From contig DGGY01000036.1 in the NCBI GenBank assembly GCA_002392405.1, positions 1 to 64,000 of the forward strand: a stretch of DNA of 64,000 bases, in the 5' to 3' direction. Position numbers and translations under genes: made by a program. This document shows positions 35,661 through 44,428 of this stretch, one piece after another; positions within the stretch are counted from its first letter, which is position 1; the number at the start of each line of letters is the position of its first letter. The notes under the pieces are model-generated. The model ran no database searches. It saw only the letters and a list, made by a program, of their open reading frames with translations, and had not been told where the DNA came from. This stretch comes from Treponema sp. UBA3862. GTDB taxonomy: Bacteria; Spirochaetota; Spirochaetia; Treponematales; Treponemataceae.

Positions 35661-35704
35661 AAAACAAAAAAAGCCTGAAAAAAACAAAAAGTTTTCTCAG
35701 GCTT
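35661..35704 (-). terminator. serA terminator
   Basis: AAGCCTGA.../TCAGGCTT stem (35671-35704) with an A-run on its left, giving a U-tract on the minus strand. A second small stem, CTGCC...GGCAG, lies at about 35727-35750 between it and the serA stop. Confidence 0.8.
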
Positions 35705-35759
35705 AGATTAATCTTAAAATGACCTGCCTTCAGTCACACACTGACGGCAGAGAGATTAT

Positions 35760-36941
35760 TTATGCGAAAATAGGACGTACATTGATTACGGCTTCGCATT
35801 CTTCCAGGGTCTTGAGAGTGTCGTCTCCAACTTTTCCTGCAACATCGATAAGTGCGTAAGCAATGTCTCCGCGGCTCTGGTCAACAATGCCTTCAACATT
35901 GAGGTTTAAGTCGCCAAGAATTGTAGTGAATTTTGCAATCATGCCTGGAACATTTTTGTGAGAAATGCACAGACGTGTTCCGCCGGCAGGAATTGCTGAA
36001 TCTACGGTAACGCGTGGGAAGTTTACAGAGTTTACGATGATACCTGTTTCCAGGAAGTCACGGAGTTCTTTTACTGCCATGATAGCGCAGTTGTCTTCTG
36101 CTTCAGGAGTTGATGCTCCCAGGTGAGGCATACAGATAACCTTGTCGTTTTTCATGAGGTCTTCGTCAGCAAAGTCTGTAACATGAGCGGCAACTTTTCC
36201 TGATTCAAGGGCAGCGAGAATGTCTGCGTTGTTTACGAGACCGCCACGAGCCAGGTTGATGATTCTTACGCCGTCTTTCATTACTTTGATTGTAGAAGCG
36301 TTAATCATTCCTTTTGTTTCGTCAGTTTGAGGAACATGAACTGTGATGTAGTCAGCTTTTGTGTAGATTCCGTCCAAAGTTTCTACGATTTTTACATTGT
36401 GGTCCAGGGAAAGGGCTGCCTTTACAGAAAGGAAAGGATCGTAACCGATTACGTTCATTCCCAGGGCGATTGCAGTGTTTGCAACCTGAGCACCGATGGC
36501 ACCGAGACCGATAACACCGAGAGTTTTTCCTTTGAGTTCAGGACCAACAAACTTTGATTTACCTTTTTCTGCGAGGGCGGCAATTTCATCACCTTTACCT
36601 GCGAGTTCTGTGTTTACCCATTTGTTTGCGGCAACTACAGGACGGCTTGAAAGGAGAAGGGCAAGGATAACCAGTTCTTTTACTGCGTTTGAGTTTGCGC
36701 CCGGTGTGTTGAATACTACAACACCTTTTTCTGCAAGTTCAGCTGAAGGAATGTTGTTTGTTCCGGCTCCTGCGCGGGCAATTGCCTTTGTAGAAGCAGA
36801 AAGTTCCATTCCGTGCATGTCAGCCGAGCGTACAAGGATTGCATCCGGATTGTTGATGTCTGTAGCAACTTCGTAGTCATCCCGGGGGAAGTTGTTAAGA
36901 CCGATAGAACTGATTTTATTTAAAGTCTGAATTTTGTACAT
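35760..36941 (-). CDS. serA: D-3-phosphoglycerate dehydrogenase
   Basis: 393 residues from the ATG at 36941, which has AGGAG 7 nt before it; the longer frame to 36995 lacks a ribosome binding site. First step of serine synthesis. NAD-binding VIGLGAIGAQVANTA (about 144), catalytic region NLARGGLVNN, and MPHLGASTPEAEDN with the catalytic His. The C-terminal 75 residues form an ACT domain (VPGMIAKFTTILGDLNLNVEG), the short regulated form. serC lies just upstream on the same strand, so the two form a serine operon. Confidence 0.95.
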   Translation of the reverse strand: MYKIQTLNKISSIGLNNFPRDDYEVATDINNPDAILVRSADMHGMELSASTKAIARAGAGTNNIPSAELAEKGVVVFNTPGANSNAVKELVILALLLSSRPVVAANKWVNTELAGKGDEIAALAEKGKSKFVGPELKGKTLGVIGLGAIGAQVANTAIALGMNVIGYDPFLSVKAALSLDHNVKIVETLDGIYTKADYITVHVPQTDETKGMINASTIKVMKDGVRIINLARGGLVNNADILAALESGKVAAHVTDFADEDLMKNDKVICMPHLGASTPEAEDNCAIMAVKELRDFLETGIIVNSVNFPRVTVDSAIPAGGTRLCISHKNVPGMIAKFTTILGDLNLNVEGIVDQSRGDIAYALIDVAGKVGDDTLKTLEECEAVINVRPIFA

Positions 36942-36978
36942 ATTTTCTCCTATGATGTTGCACGGATGCAACAATAAT

Positions 36979-37037
36979 CGAGTTTTGCTAAGCAAAACTC
37001 GGCCTAAAAAAAGTACATGGAGGTAATTTTTTTAGGC
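36979..37037. repeat. Two adjacent hairpins between serC and serA
   Basis: CGAGTTTTGCT/AGCAAAACTCG (36979-37001) and GCCTAAAAAAA/TTTTTTTAGGC (37002-37037), back to back. They may act as a processing or attenuation site between the two genes of the serine operon. Confidence 0.65.
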
Positions 37038-37051
37038 ATTCTCCAGTTTTT

Positions 37052-38221
37052 TTATTTATTTTCTGCTGCAAACTTCTTCATGAATTCAACTAATGCTTTT
37101 ACTCCTTCGAGTGTCATTGCGTTGTAGATTGAAGCGCGCATACCGCCTACGAGTCTGTGGCCTTTGAGGTTGATGAGACCTGCAGCTTCAGCCTGTTTAA
37201 CGAAGGCTGCGTTAATTTCCTTTTCTTTTGCGAGGGCAGCTTTTTCTTCAGCAGTCTGATCAGCTTCGTCTTTTTTTGCAGCGGCTGCAGTAACTGCTGT
37301 TGAGTATTTTGTAAGGAAAGGAACGTTCATAAGAGAGCGGCTTCCCTTTTCTGCTGTTGCATGGTAGAAGTCTGAGCTGTCCAGGAAGTTGTAGAGGTAG
37401 TCAGCCTTTTCTACGTTGAGCTTATTGATTCCAGCTGCTCCGCCCTTCTTTTCGATCCAGTGAAGAACCTTGCCGAGAACGTAGATTGTGTAGCATGGAG
37501 GAGTGTTGTACATAGAACCGTTGTCTGCGTGAGTCTTGTAAGCGAGCATAGTCGGTGTACCAGGCAGGCAGTTTTCAGGTTCTGGGATGAGGTCTTCGCG
37601 GATGATTACGAGAGTAACACCTGCAGGAGCAAGGTTTTTCTGTGCACCGGCAAAAAGAAGACCGAATTTTGAAACGTCCAGTTCTTCACTTAAAACACAT
37701 GAAGAAATATCTGCTACGAGAGGAATGTCTCCTGTGTCAGGGATGTACTCGTAGTGAGTTCCCATGATTGTATTGTTGAAACAGATGTAAGCGTAGTCAT
37801 AGTCGCCTGTGATTTTTTCAACGCGAGGGATGTATGAGTAGTTCTTGTCTTTTGAAGAAGCGATTACATCAACTGCAACTCCCAGCTTTTTAGCTTCAGC
37901 AGCAGCTTTTTTAGCCCATACACCGGTTTCGATGTAAGCAGCTTTTTTGTTTTTGATGCCGAGGTTCTGTGCAACCATGGCAAACTGAGTTGAACCGCCG
38001 CCCTGAACAAAAAGAACCTTGTAGTTCTCAGGAACTTTCATAAGTTTGCGGATCATTGCTTCTGCATCTTCGATGATTGGTTCATAGTACTTTGAGCGGT
38101 GGCTCATTTCCATAACAGACTGACCTGTTCCCTGATAATCGAGCATTTCAGCTGCACATTCTTTTAATACATCTTCCGGAAGACATGATGGACCGGCACT
38201 GAAGTTGTAAACACGTGACAT
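37052..38221 (-). CDS. serC: Phosphoserine aminotransferase
   Basis: 389 residues. Second step of serine synthesis, pyridoxal phosphate-dependent. It opens VYNFSAGPSCLPEDVL, then MEMSHRSKYYEPII and FVQGGGSTQFAMV; the cofactor Lys is in FAGAQKNLAPAG (about 192). A charged, Ala/Lys/Glu-rich insert of about 25 residues (about 305-335) is not part of the standard enzyme and explains the extra length over the usual 360. AGGAG ribosome binding site. It is preceded by a consensus promoter and a GC-rich leader. Confidence 0.95.
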   Translation of the reverse strand: MSRVYNFSAGPSCLPEDVLKECAAEMLDYQGTGQSVMEMSHRSKYYEPIIEDAEAMIRKLMKVPENYKVLFVQGGGSTQFAMVAQNLGIKNKKAAYIETGVWAKKAAAEAKKLGVAVDVIASSKDKNYSYIPRVEKITGDYDYAYICFNNTIMGTHYEYIPDTGDIPLVADISSCVLSEELDVSKFGLLFAGAQKNLAPAGVTLVIIREDLIPEPENCLPGTPTMLAYKTHADNGSMYNTPPCYTIYVLGKVLHWIEKKGGAAGINKLNVEKADYLYNFLDSSDFYHATAEKGSRSLMNVPFLTKYSTAVTAAAAKKDEADQTAEEKAALAKEKEINAAFVKQAEAAGLINLKGHRLVGGMRASIYNAMTLEGVKALVEFMKKFAAENK

Positions 38222-38240
38222 TTAATTCTCCTATAGACTT

Positions 38241-38330
38241 AAGAGGGGAGAAGTCTCTCCCCTGCGTCATACTTCGTTATGCCGCACCCCACTCTGCGGG
38301 GACACCCCGCAACGCCCCGGAACGGCACTC
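38241..38330. repeat. GC-rich hairpin leader of serC
   Basis: Contains GGGGAGA/TCTCCCC (about 38244-38261) and GCGGGG-aca-CCCCGC (about 38296-38311) followed by AACGCCCC. The second module also occurs inverted at 54101-54122 as GCGGGA/TCCCGC with the same AACGCCCC flank, so it is a dispersed structured repeat with a compensated base pair. It would lie inside the serC mRNA leader. Confidence 0.6.
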
Positions 38331-38348
38331 TTTAATGATTATGAGAGG

Positions 38349-38377
38349 ATTTTAGAGATTTGGAAAAAAATGGTCAA
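38349..38377 (-). promoter_or_regulatory. serC promoter
   Basis: On the minus strand TTGACC (38377-38372), a 17-nt spacer and TAAAAT (38354-38349). Predicted start near 38342 and a leader of about 120 nt. Confidence 0.75.
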
Positions 38378-38400
38378 TGAAAAGAAGGGAAAATCGGGGA

Positions 38401-38426
38401 TTTACTGTGAAATAATTCACAGTAAA
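38401..38426. promoter_or_regulatory. Rex-type operator
   Basis: Perfect inverted repeat with 11-nt arms and centre ATAA: TTTACTGTGAA-ATAA-TTCACAGTAAA. Its core TGTGAA-N4-TTCACA is the form known for Rex sites (TTGTGAA-type half sites) in several phyla. It lies between the end of rex and the serC promoter, centred about 70 bp upstream of the predicted serC start. Confidence 0.65.
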
Positions 38427-38429
38427 ATA

Positions 38430-38454
38430 TAAAAAGTTCAGATTCTGATCTGAA
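38430..38454 (-). terminator. rex terminator
   Basis: TTCAGAT-N4-ATCTGAA (38437-38454) directly after the rex stop, followed on the minus strand by CTTTTTATATTTT. Confidence 0.75.
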
Positions 38455-39057
38455 TTAAAACACCAGCTCCCGCAGCAGTGAAAGCGGGTTTGCATCGGCA
38501 CAGTGTATTTCCCGGGGAAGCTTTAAGGCGGTGTTCGTGTAGTTTACTATGCCTTTTATTCCGTATTTTACGAGGCGGTCTGCCATGAACTGGGCCTTTT
38601 CATCCGGAACTGCAAGGACTGCGTATTGGATTTTTAACGTGCGGATCTTTTCTTCAAGATCGACTGTCGGGAAAAGGGGAATTTTTGACCGCAGGAGTTC
38701 TATCCTGTTCATGTTCGTATCAAAGCCTGCTGCCAGTAAAAAAGGCGTATCTTCAAAAACTGAACTTTCAAGCAGGGCCTGCCCAAGTTTTTCAAGTCCT
38801 ACTATGCAGAAGGTATAGCGGTTGTCCCCGTTTACTTTGAGGGTCTTTTCAATTTCTTCTGCAAGTTCTTTTGTATTCCAGCCGTTGCTTGCGCCCTTAT
38901 GAAGTTCAAGCAGGGAAATGTCCCGCCGTATTGTTGCTTCTCCCCAGAGGGTAAGGGCGGAAAGCTCCGGGGATGTTATTTTTTCCTGTTCAATACGGGA
39001 AAGAATTGAGGCGATTTTTAAGAGACGTTTTCGTGAAGGTTCAGGGATTTTTTTCAT
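38455..39057 (-). CDS. rex: Rex-family redox repressor with altered NADH motif
   Basis: 200 residues. An N-terminal winged helix (IPEPSRKRLLKIASIL, WGEATIRRDISLLELHKG) is followed by a Rossmann domain (about 80-200) with FDTNMNRI, YAVLAVPDEKAQ, YGIKGIVNYTNTALKLP and a C-terminal helix, the order of Rex. Rex senses NADH/NAD and controls fermentation genes. The canonical GAGNLG loop reads GLEKLG here, so the middle Gly is lost and NADH affinity may differ. It lies 6 nt behind a rhomboid protease gene and is probably cotranscribed with it. Confidence 0.82.
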   Translation of the reverse strand: MKKIPEPSRKRLLKIASILSRIEQEKITSPELSALTLWGEATIRRDISLLELHKGASNGWNTKELAEEIEKTLKVNGDNRYTFCIVGLEKLGQALLESSVFEDTPFLLAAGFDTNMNRIELLRSKIPLFPTVDLEEKIRTLKIQYAVLAVPDEKAQFMADRLVKYGIKGIVNYTNTALKLPREIHCADANPLSLLRELVF

Positions 39058-39063
39058 GGGCCT

Positions 39064-39855
39064 TTATAGTTCAATTGTTCCGACCAGCGTTGTATCTTCT
39101 TCTAAAGAGCGCGGAGATGGAGATGAAGAATAGCGGGGGGAAGATTCATCCAGCTGTCTTATGCGCCTGAGCATTTCTTCCCGGGTAAGTCCCTGGCGAG
39201 GACCTGACTGCTGTGTCTGGGAAGAAGTGCGTGTGGATTTTTTGGTTCCGGATGAAGTTTTATCCTGTGTTCTTGTTTTTGGGACGGCAAGAAAGGCAAA
39301 AAGTGAACCGCAGAGTCCGCCTGTTATGTGTGCGATTGTCGAAATGTTGGAGGCTGACGGAGAAAGAATTTCACGCGCAATGAAAACTGAAAGGACAAGA
39401 AGAAATGAAAAGGGGATGCTGCTTTTTGAAATTGTACTGATTGAGGCTAAAACGATGAGCATAAAGGCAATTCCGCTTGCGCCGAGCAGAGAAGAAGACA
39501 AAAAGCAGGCGTTTATAACTCCGGTAACGGCGGCTGTAACGGTCATCATCAAGGCTGTCATTGCCGAGCCGTATTTTTCTTCCATGAGCGGACCTAAAAG
39601 CAGTATAAATGTCAGGTTTCCAAGCAGATGATTCCAGTCGCAGTGACCGAGGACATGGGTAAAAAGGCGGATGTAACTGAGAGGAATTGACCATTCAAAA
39701 GGCGAGGGTGATTTTGCTCCTCCAGGCACGGTAAAAAGAAGCGGAATGAGTTTCCCGCCTGAAACATACTGGTCAAGAAGAAATATACCCGCGCATAAAA
39801 GAGAAAATGTAACAGTAACGGGTGCGTTGTAAGAGATGTGAAAGCCTTTTTTCAT
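39064..39855 (-). CDS. Rhomboid-family intramembrane serine protease
   Basis: 263 residues with about six transmembrane helices. HCDWNHLLGNLTFILLLGPLMEE is the rhomboid first conserved loop (GxxHLxxN type). The catalytic Ser is in LLGASGIAF (GxSG, about residue 127) and the catalytic His in AHITGGLCGSLF (about 177). The C-terminal 80 residues are a soluble Ser/Thr/Arg-rich tail. It should cleave membrane proteins within the bilayer; the target is unknown. No ribosome binding site is obvious. Confidence 0.85.
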   Translation of the reverse strand: MKKGFHISYNAPVTVTFSLLCAGIFLLDQYVSGGKLIPLLFTVPGGAKSPSPFEWSIPLSYIRLFTHVLGHCDWNHLLGNLTFILLLGPLMEEKYGSAMTALMMTVTAAVTGVINACFLSSSLLGASGIAFMLIVLASISTISKSSIPFSFLLVLSVFIAREILSPSASNISTIAHITGGLCGSLFAFLAVPKTRTQDKTSSGTKKSTRTSSQTQQSGPRQGLTREEMLRRIRQLDESSPRYSSSPSPRSLEEDTTLVGTIEL

Positions 39856-39894
39856 AATAAAATTGTCGGCGTAAACTCCCGCCGTGTTGAGCAG

Positions 39895-40033
39895 GATTGC
39901 AGTGGGGCTTGGGGGCAGGCCCCTGAACCATGCAGGAAATGAGAGGGGTTAAGGGGAGAGAAAAACCACGCTTTGGAGGTAGCGGTTGTTCTCTCCCCTT
40001 TGTAAAGGGGGTACAGGGGAACTCCCCTGTATA
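39895..40033. repeat. Overlapping hairpins behind methyltransferase gene
   Basis: AAGGGGAGAGA/TCTCTCCCCTT (39951-39961, 39990-40000) competes with CCCCTTTGTAAAGGGG (39995-40010), and ACAGGGGA/TCCCCTGT (about 40012-40029) lies beside it. These structures follow the stop of the 40034 gene on the minus strand. They may be its 3' untranslated terminator or a repeat remnant. Confidence 0.5.
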
Positions 40034-40795
40034 TTATTTTCTTGCCACAACCACCATCGTCCTGGCTTTTTCATTGTATGGACTGAAATCAAAATCTCCG
40101 TATACTTCCACCGACTTAAAGCCGATGCCTGTCAAAAGTCTCTTGATTTCAATTCCTGAGTAAAGTCTCTGGACAAATTCGTGTTCTGTCCGTTCGCCTG
40201 TTTTATTGTCGATTAAAATCCATTTTGAGCGCAGGCCTTCCCAGGCTCCTTCAACATGAAACTCTGTAAGGACTGTTTTTCCGGCGCGTTCAAACCATTC
40301 GCCTTCCGTAAAATAAAGGATTGCTGTCTCACGGCTTATGTTTTCAAGAATGAACCAGCCGTCATCCTTGAGGTTTGAATAAATGTTCTGGAGAATCTTT
40401 ACGTCTTCTTCAATCGTTTCGCAGTAGCCGAAGGAGGTGAAAAGATTTACGGCGCAGTCAAATTTTTCTTTTGACTGGTATTTTCTTAAGTCTGCTTTTA
40501 CAAGATTCAGTTTTACGCCTTCTGCTTCTGCGCTTTCTTTCGCGGCGTCAAGTTCACCCTGGATTAAATCAACCCCGGTTACATTCATTCCGAGGGCTGC
40601 AAGTTCAATACTGATTCTTCCCGGGCCGCAGCCGGCATCAAGGACTGAGCTGCCTTTTTTCAGGCCTGCAATTTTGCACACACTGTCTGCAACTGCGGGA
40701 GCTTCTGCCCAGCGCTGTGCGTCAAACATAATCGGACCGTAGTTGAGCCAGAATTTTTCATTCTCAAACCACTGTTTTTTCTGCTTTTTTGCCAT
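40034..40795 (-). CDS. Class I SAM-dependent methyltransferase
   Basis: 253 residues from the ATG at 40795, with GGAGGGG 5 nt upstream; a further ATG at 40816 lies before that ribosome binding site. SAM-binding motif I is SVLDAGCGPGRISIELA (about 53-69), followed by GVDLIQGELDAAKE and FDCAVNLFTSFGY, all standard for the family. The target is not readable. It follows uvrC by 47 nt on the same strand and could be cotranscribed. Confidence 0.85.
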   Translation of the reverse strand: MAKKQKKQWFENEKFWLNYGPIMFDAQRWAEAPAVADSVCKIAGLKKGSSVLDAGCGPGRISIELAALGMNVTGVDLIQGELDAAKESAEAEGVKLNLVKADLRKYQSKEKFDCAVNLFTSFGYCETIEEDVKILQNIYSNLKDDGWFILENISRETAILYFTEGEWFERAGKTVLTEFHVEGAWEGLRSKWILIDNKTGERTEHEFVQRLYSGIEIKRLLTGIGFKSVEVYGDFDFSPYNEKARTMVVVARK

Positions 40796-40842
40796 TTTCC
40801 CCTCCCGGTTTTTCATTACTTATAAAAAGTCTAGCACGGGCT

Positions 40843-42828
40843 TTACTCTTCTGCAACTTCAAGTCCCAGGGCGGCTGCAGCAAGGCGGGAAGCGTATGAG
40901 TCCTGGTCAGATGAATCACTTCCGTTTGAATTGAGTTTTGAATCGAGCATAAGTTTTCTGCTTTTTTTAGTTTCCCTGCGTTCCTGTGCGAGTTCTTTTG
41001 CGGCAAGAAGAATATCTGCTGCTTCATCAGCACTTACATGAGCGGCCTGTGCAATTTCTGCTTCCTGGGAACCGGCAAGGTTTTCGATTGTGGTGAAAGT
41101 TTTAATCAGCAGTTTTTCCCGCTTTTCTCCTACATGAGGAAGGGAAGCAAAAAGGCTTACAGTGTTTTCTTTTGTTCGAAGGGTCTGGTTCCTGCTGGTT
41201 GCAAAACGGTGTGTTTCATCGCGGACACGCTGAAGAAGTCTCAGGGCATCGCTTCGTTTCGGCAGACATACCGGTTTTGAAGCATGAGGACGCCAGATTT
41301 CTTCATCGCGTTTTGCAAGTCCTGCGACCGGTATATCGAGGTCTAAGGCCTTTAAGACTGCCTCAACTGCATTTACCTGACCGATGCCGCCGTCGATTAA
41401 AATAAGGTCAGGAAGTTCCTGGTTATCGTTTTTTAGCCTGCTGTAGCGTCTGGTTGCCGCTTCCCTCATTGAGGCGAAGTCATCGATTACGCCGTCTGTT
41501 GTTTTAAGACGGAAATACCTGTAGTTTTTTTTGTCAGGATTTCCTTTCCAGAAGCTGATGAGGGAGGCAACAGGAAATTTTCCTCCGATATGGGCAATAT
41601 CAAAGCCTTCGATTCTGTCAGGCAGCCGCGGAAGTCCCAGGAGGGTTTTTAATTCTTCGAGAGCCGGCAAATCGCCTCTTTCCCGCAGGCGGCGGATTAT
41701 ATCTTCGTGGGCATTGTTTTTTGCCATGTTGAGGCTTGCGGCGTGGCGGCGGTTTTCTGGTGTCAGCCGTCTGTCGTTCTGCGAGCAGTTGATTACGATG
41801 ATTTTTGTCTTAAGTTTAAAATCTTTCTGGAAATCTTTGAGCCATTTCTGTAAGAATTCAGGATTATCTTCGTCGGTAACATAGACTTCAGGCGGAAAAT
41901 CTTCCGGCTTTGTATAATAGGCCGCTGCAAATTCTTCAAGAAGTTCATTGTCTTCTGCCAGACTTTCAACGCGGAAGTTGTCTCTGGCCGTCATTTTTCC
42001 TTCCCGTATTTTAAGCACTGTAATGCTTACAAGTTCACCTTCGCGCCAGTGTGCAATGTAATCCCTGTCTGTTGTGCCTGAGTTTTCTTCAACCAGATTC
42101 TGGTTCTGCATTATGGTCAGCGCTTTAAGCCCGTCGCGGATTCTTGCTGCTTTTTCAAACTTGAGTTCCTTTGCTGCCTGCTTCATCTGCTCCGTGAGCT
42201 TACGGACTGTTTCATCACCTTTTCCCTCAAGTAGAGCCTTTATTTCTTCGATAAATTCAATGTAGGAATCTCTGCTTATTTTATTGCAGCAGGGAGCTTT
42301 ACACCGTCCGATGTGATAGTACATGCAGGGGGCAGTTCTTTTTTTTAAGGTTCTGCAGTGCCTTACCGGATAGAGGCTGTACAGGGTTTCTATGAAGGTA
42401 TCGAGGGCGCCGGCATCAGGATACGGTCCGAAGTAAGCGGAACCGTCTTTTTTGATCTGCCTTGTTTTGAAAAACCGCGGGAACTCTTCATTCGTGATTT
42501 TAAGTGAGGGATAGGATTTTCCGTCCTTGAGATCGATGTTGTAGCGCGGCGTGTACTTTTTTATCAGGTTGTTTTCGAGAAGAAAGGCCTCGTATTCATT
42601 GGATGTGGTTATGTATTCGATTGTACTGGCGTTCGACACTAAAAGCCTGACTTTGATGTGCCGTTCGCCTGAAAAGTAAGAGGAGAGTCTGTTTTTAAGA
42701 TTCTTGGCCTTACCGACATAAATGACGGTTCCTTCGCTGTTCCGCCATAAATATACACCGCTTGAGGAGGGCGCTTTTAGTGCGGTTTCATGAAGTTTTT
42801 CATAGGCCGGATTAACTGTTGTATTCAT
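40843..42828 (-). CDS. uvrC: Excinuclease ABC subunit C
   Basis: 661 residues. GIY-YIG nuclease domain at the N-terminus (GVYLWRN, VIYVGKAKNLKNRLSSYF, about 24-55), a Cys-rich CxxYHIGRCKAPC segment (about 167-177), a UVR motif (KAARIRDGL, about 225), an RNase-H-like second nuclease (FDIAHIGG, LILIDGGIGQVNA) and a C-terminal helix-hairpin-helix (LPHVGEKREKLLIKTF). It makes both cuts in nucleotide excision repair. Its start codon is one base from the divergent gene at 42830, and no ribosome binding site is visible, so its promoter must lie inside that gene. Confidence 0.96.
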   Translation of the reverse strand: MNTTVNPAYEKLHETALKAPSSSGVYLWRNSEGTVIYVGKAKNLKNRLSSYFSGERHIKVRLLVSNASTIEYITTSNEYEAFLLENNLIKKYTPRYNIDLKDGKSYPSLKITNEEFPRFFKTRQIKKDGSAYFGPYPDAGALDTFIETLYSLYPVRHCRTLKKRTAPCMYYHIGRCKAPCCNKISRDSYIEFIEEIKALLEGKGDETVRKLTEQMKQAAKELKFEKAARIRDGLKALTIMQNQNLVEENSGTTDRDYIAHWREGELVSITVLKIREGKMTARDNFRVESLAEDNELLEEFAAAYYTKPEDFPPEVYVTDEDNPEFLQKWLKDFQKDFKLKTKIIVINCSQNDRRLTPENRRHAASLNMAKNNAHEDIIRRLRERGDLPALEELKTLLGLPRLPDRIEGFDIAHIGGKFPVASLISFWKGNPDKKNYRYFRLKTTDGVIDDFASMREAATRRYSRLKNDNQELPDLILIDGGIGQVNAVEAVLKALDLDIPVAGLAKRDEEIWRPHASKPVCLPKRSDALRLLQRVRDETHRFATSRNQTLRTKENTVSLFASLPHVGEKREKLLIKTFTTIENLAGSQEAEIAQAAHVSADEAADILLAAKELAQERRETKKSRKLMLDSKLNSNGSDSSDQDSYASRLAAAALGLEVAEE

Positions 42829-42829
42829 T

Positions 42830-44341
42830 ATGAAAAGGATTTCTTTAGTTCGTATTACTGCATATTTTGCTGTGGCTTTGCTCGGCTTGTCAATGGCACA
42901 TTCATCCCAGAAAACAATTACTTTAGGCGGAGAAGGCGGCTGGAATAACCTTCAGGTTATGGACGGTGTAACTACCGGAAAAGGCCGTTTCGGTTTTGAT
43001 TCTCTTGAACTTGTAACAAAAACTCCTGCAGTTGACGGCGGAACAGATCTTCTTCTTGATTTTGACGGAAATTCTGTAACAGAAATGACCGGCCGCTATG
43101 ACATTCTTGAAAATCACCTTGTACTGACTAAAGATGCAGTAAAGGGAAAAGGTGCTGCACTCAGCCGCGGTGTTTCAAAGGGAATTATCCTTACTGCGAA
43201 TGAAAAATCTCTTGCCGGCAGTTCAGGCCTTGCAGGTTCTTTTACAGTTGAATTCTGGCTCTGTCCGTCACTGGCAGAAAACGGTGAAAAAGTTTATACC
43301 TGGCGCACTTCAATGAATTATTCAAATTATTCTGAATATCAGAATGTAAGCGCTGTTTTTGTAAATAACCGCCTTGAATGGAAATTCAAGAATGTTTTCC
43401 CTTCATTTTCTGAGTCTGATGTTGTCCTTAAAGGTTTCAGCGCAGTTGTTCCAGGTGAATGGAGCAGGCACACAATCAGTTTTGATGAAGAATCAGGCTG
43501 TCTTGAATATCTTGTAGACGGAAGGACAGAAGCCGTTAAATACATTACTTCAACAGGACATGAGCGTGGCACTGTCTGCATGCCTGTTCTCGGACTTCAT
43601 TCGATTCTTGAAATCTGTCCTTCTTATACCGGAAAAATTGACAATGTGCGTATTCAGCGTTCTGCCTGTCAGAATGACGGACGCAGCATTTTTGCAGACG
43701 GAAACGAGACTTTTAAGACTTCAGGCGGACGTTTTGTAACACAGCCTGTTCTCGTTTCTCAGGCAGCGGTTCTGGATGAACTTGATTCAATTATGAGCGT
43801 TCCTTCCCAGACTGAAGTTAAATTTTATGTACGCTCGGGAGATAACTGCTGGGGCTGGACGGAAGATTATCCTGAATGGAAAGAAGTAATTCCTGGAGAA
43901 AAAATTGACGGAGTTTCAGGACTTTATTTTCAGGTTGCAGCAGACCTTCTTCCAGACGGAAACGGAACAAAAACACCTGGAATTACACAGGTAACCCTTA
44001 AATATACAGAAGCAGAACTCCCGCTTCCGCCTTTTACTGTAAGGGCAGAGCCGGGGGACGGACAGGTTACATTAAGCTGGAGTTATTCCGTAGATGACTG
44101 CGCAGGCGGTTACTATGTTTATTACGGTTCAAAACCGGGTGAATATCTTGGAAGGGCGGCGGTTGAAGGAGCATCTCCTGTAAGGGCCGGAAACAGAACT
44201 TCCATTACCCTGACAGGACTTAACAACGGTACAATTTATTATTTTGCCGTTTCTGCATATTCAAGAGTTGACGGCAGAATAACCGGAGAACTTTCAAAGG
44301 AAGTTTTTGCACGTCCTTCAAAGAGGCTTGTAAGAAAATAG
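42830..44341 (+). CDS. Secreted LamG-like plus fibronectin III protein
   Basis: 503 residues. A signal peptide starts MKRISLVRITAYF. Residues about 100-275 look like a LamG/concanavalin-type jelly roll (FTVEFWLCPS, WSRHTISFDEESGCLEYLVDGR and GKIDNVRIQRSA). Residues about 400-495 form a fibronectin type III domain (PPFTVRAEPGDGQVTLSWSYS, TSITLTGLNNGTIYYFAVSAYS). It is probably a periplasmic or surface carbohydrate- or protein-binding protein. It starts one base from uvrC on the opposite strand, without a clear ribosome binding site. It ends 87 nt before the TPR gene. Confidence 0.75.
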   Translation: MKRISLVRITAYFAVALLGLSMAHSSQKTITLGGEGGWNNLQVMDGVTTGKGRFGFDSLELVTKTPAVDGGTDLLLDFDGNSVTEMTGRYDILENHLVLTKDAVKGKGAALSRGVSKGIILTANEKSLAGSSGLAGSFTVEFWLCPSLAENGEKVYTWRTSMNYSNYSEYQNVSAVFVNNRLEWKFKNVFPSFSESDVVLKGFSAVVPGEWSRHTISFDEESGCLEYLVDGRTEAVKYITSTGHERGTVCMPVLGLHSILEICPSYTGKIDNVRIQRSACQNDGRSIFADGNETFKTSGGRFVTQPVLVSQAAVLDELDSIMSVPSQTEVKFYVRSGDNCWGWTEDYPEWKEVIPGEKIDGVSGLYFQVAADLLPDGNGTKTPGITQVTLKYTEAELPLPPFTVRAEPGDGQVTLSWSYSVDDCAGGYYVYYGSKPGEYLGRAAVEGASPVRAGNRTSITLTGLNNGTIYYFAVSAYSRVDGRITGELSKEVFARPSKRLVRK

Positions 44342-44428
44342 CAGGTTATGCCGTGCGCTGATGCGGCGGCTGTGCCGGTTGTGCGGAGCCTGCCTGCTGA
44401 TGCGGAGTGAATAAGGAGAAATAAAACT

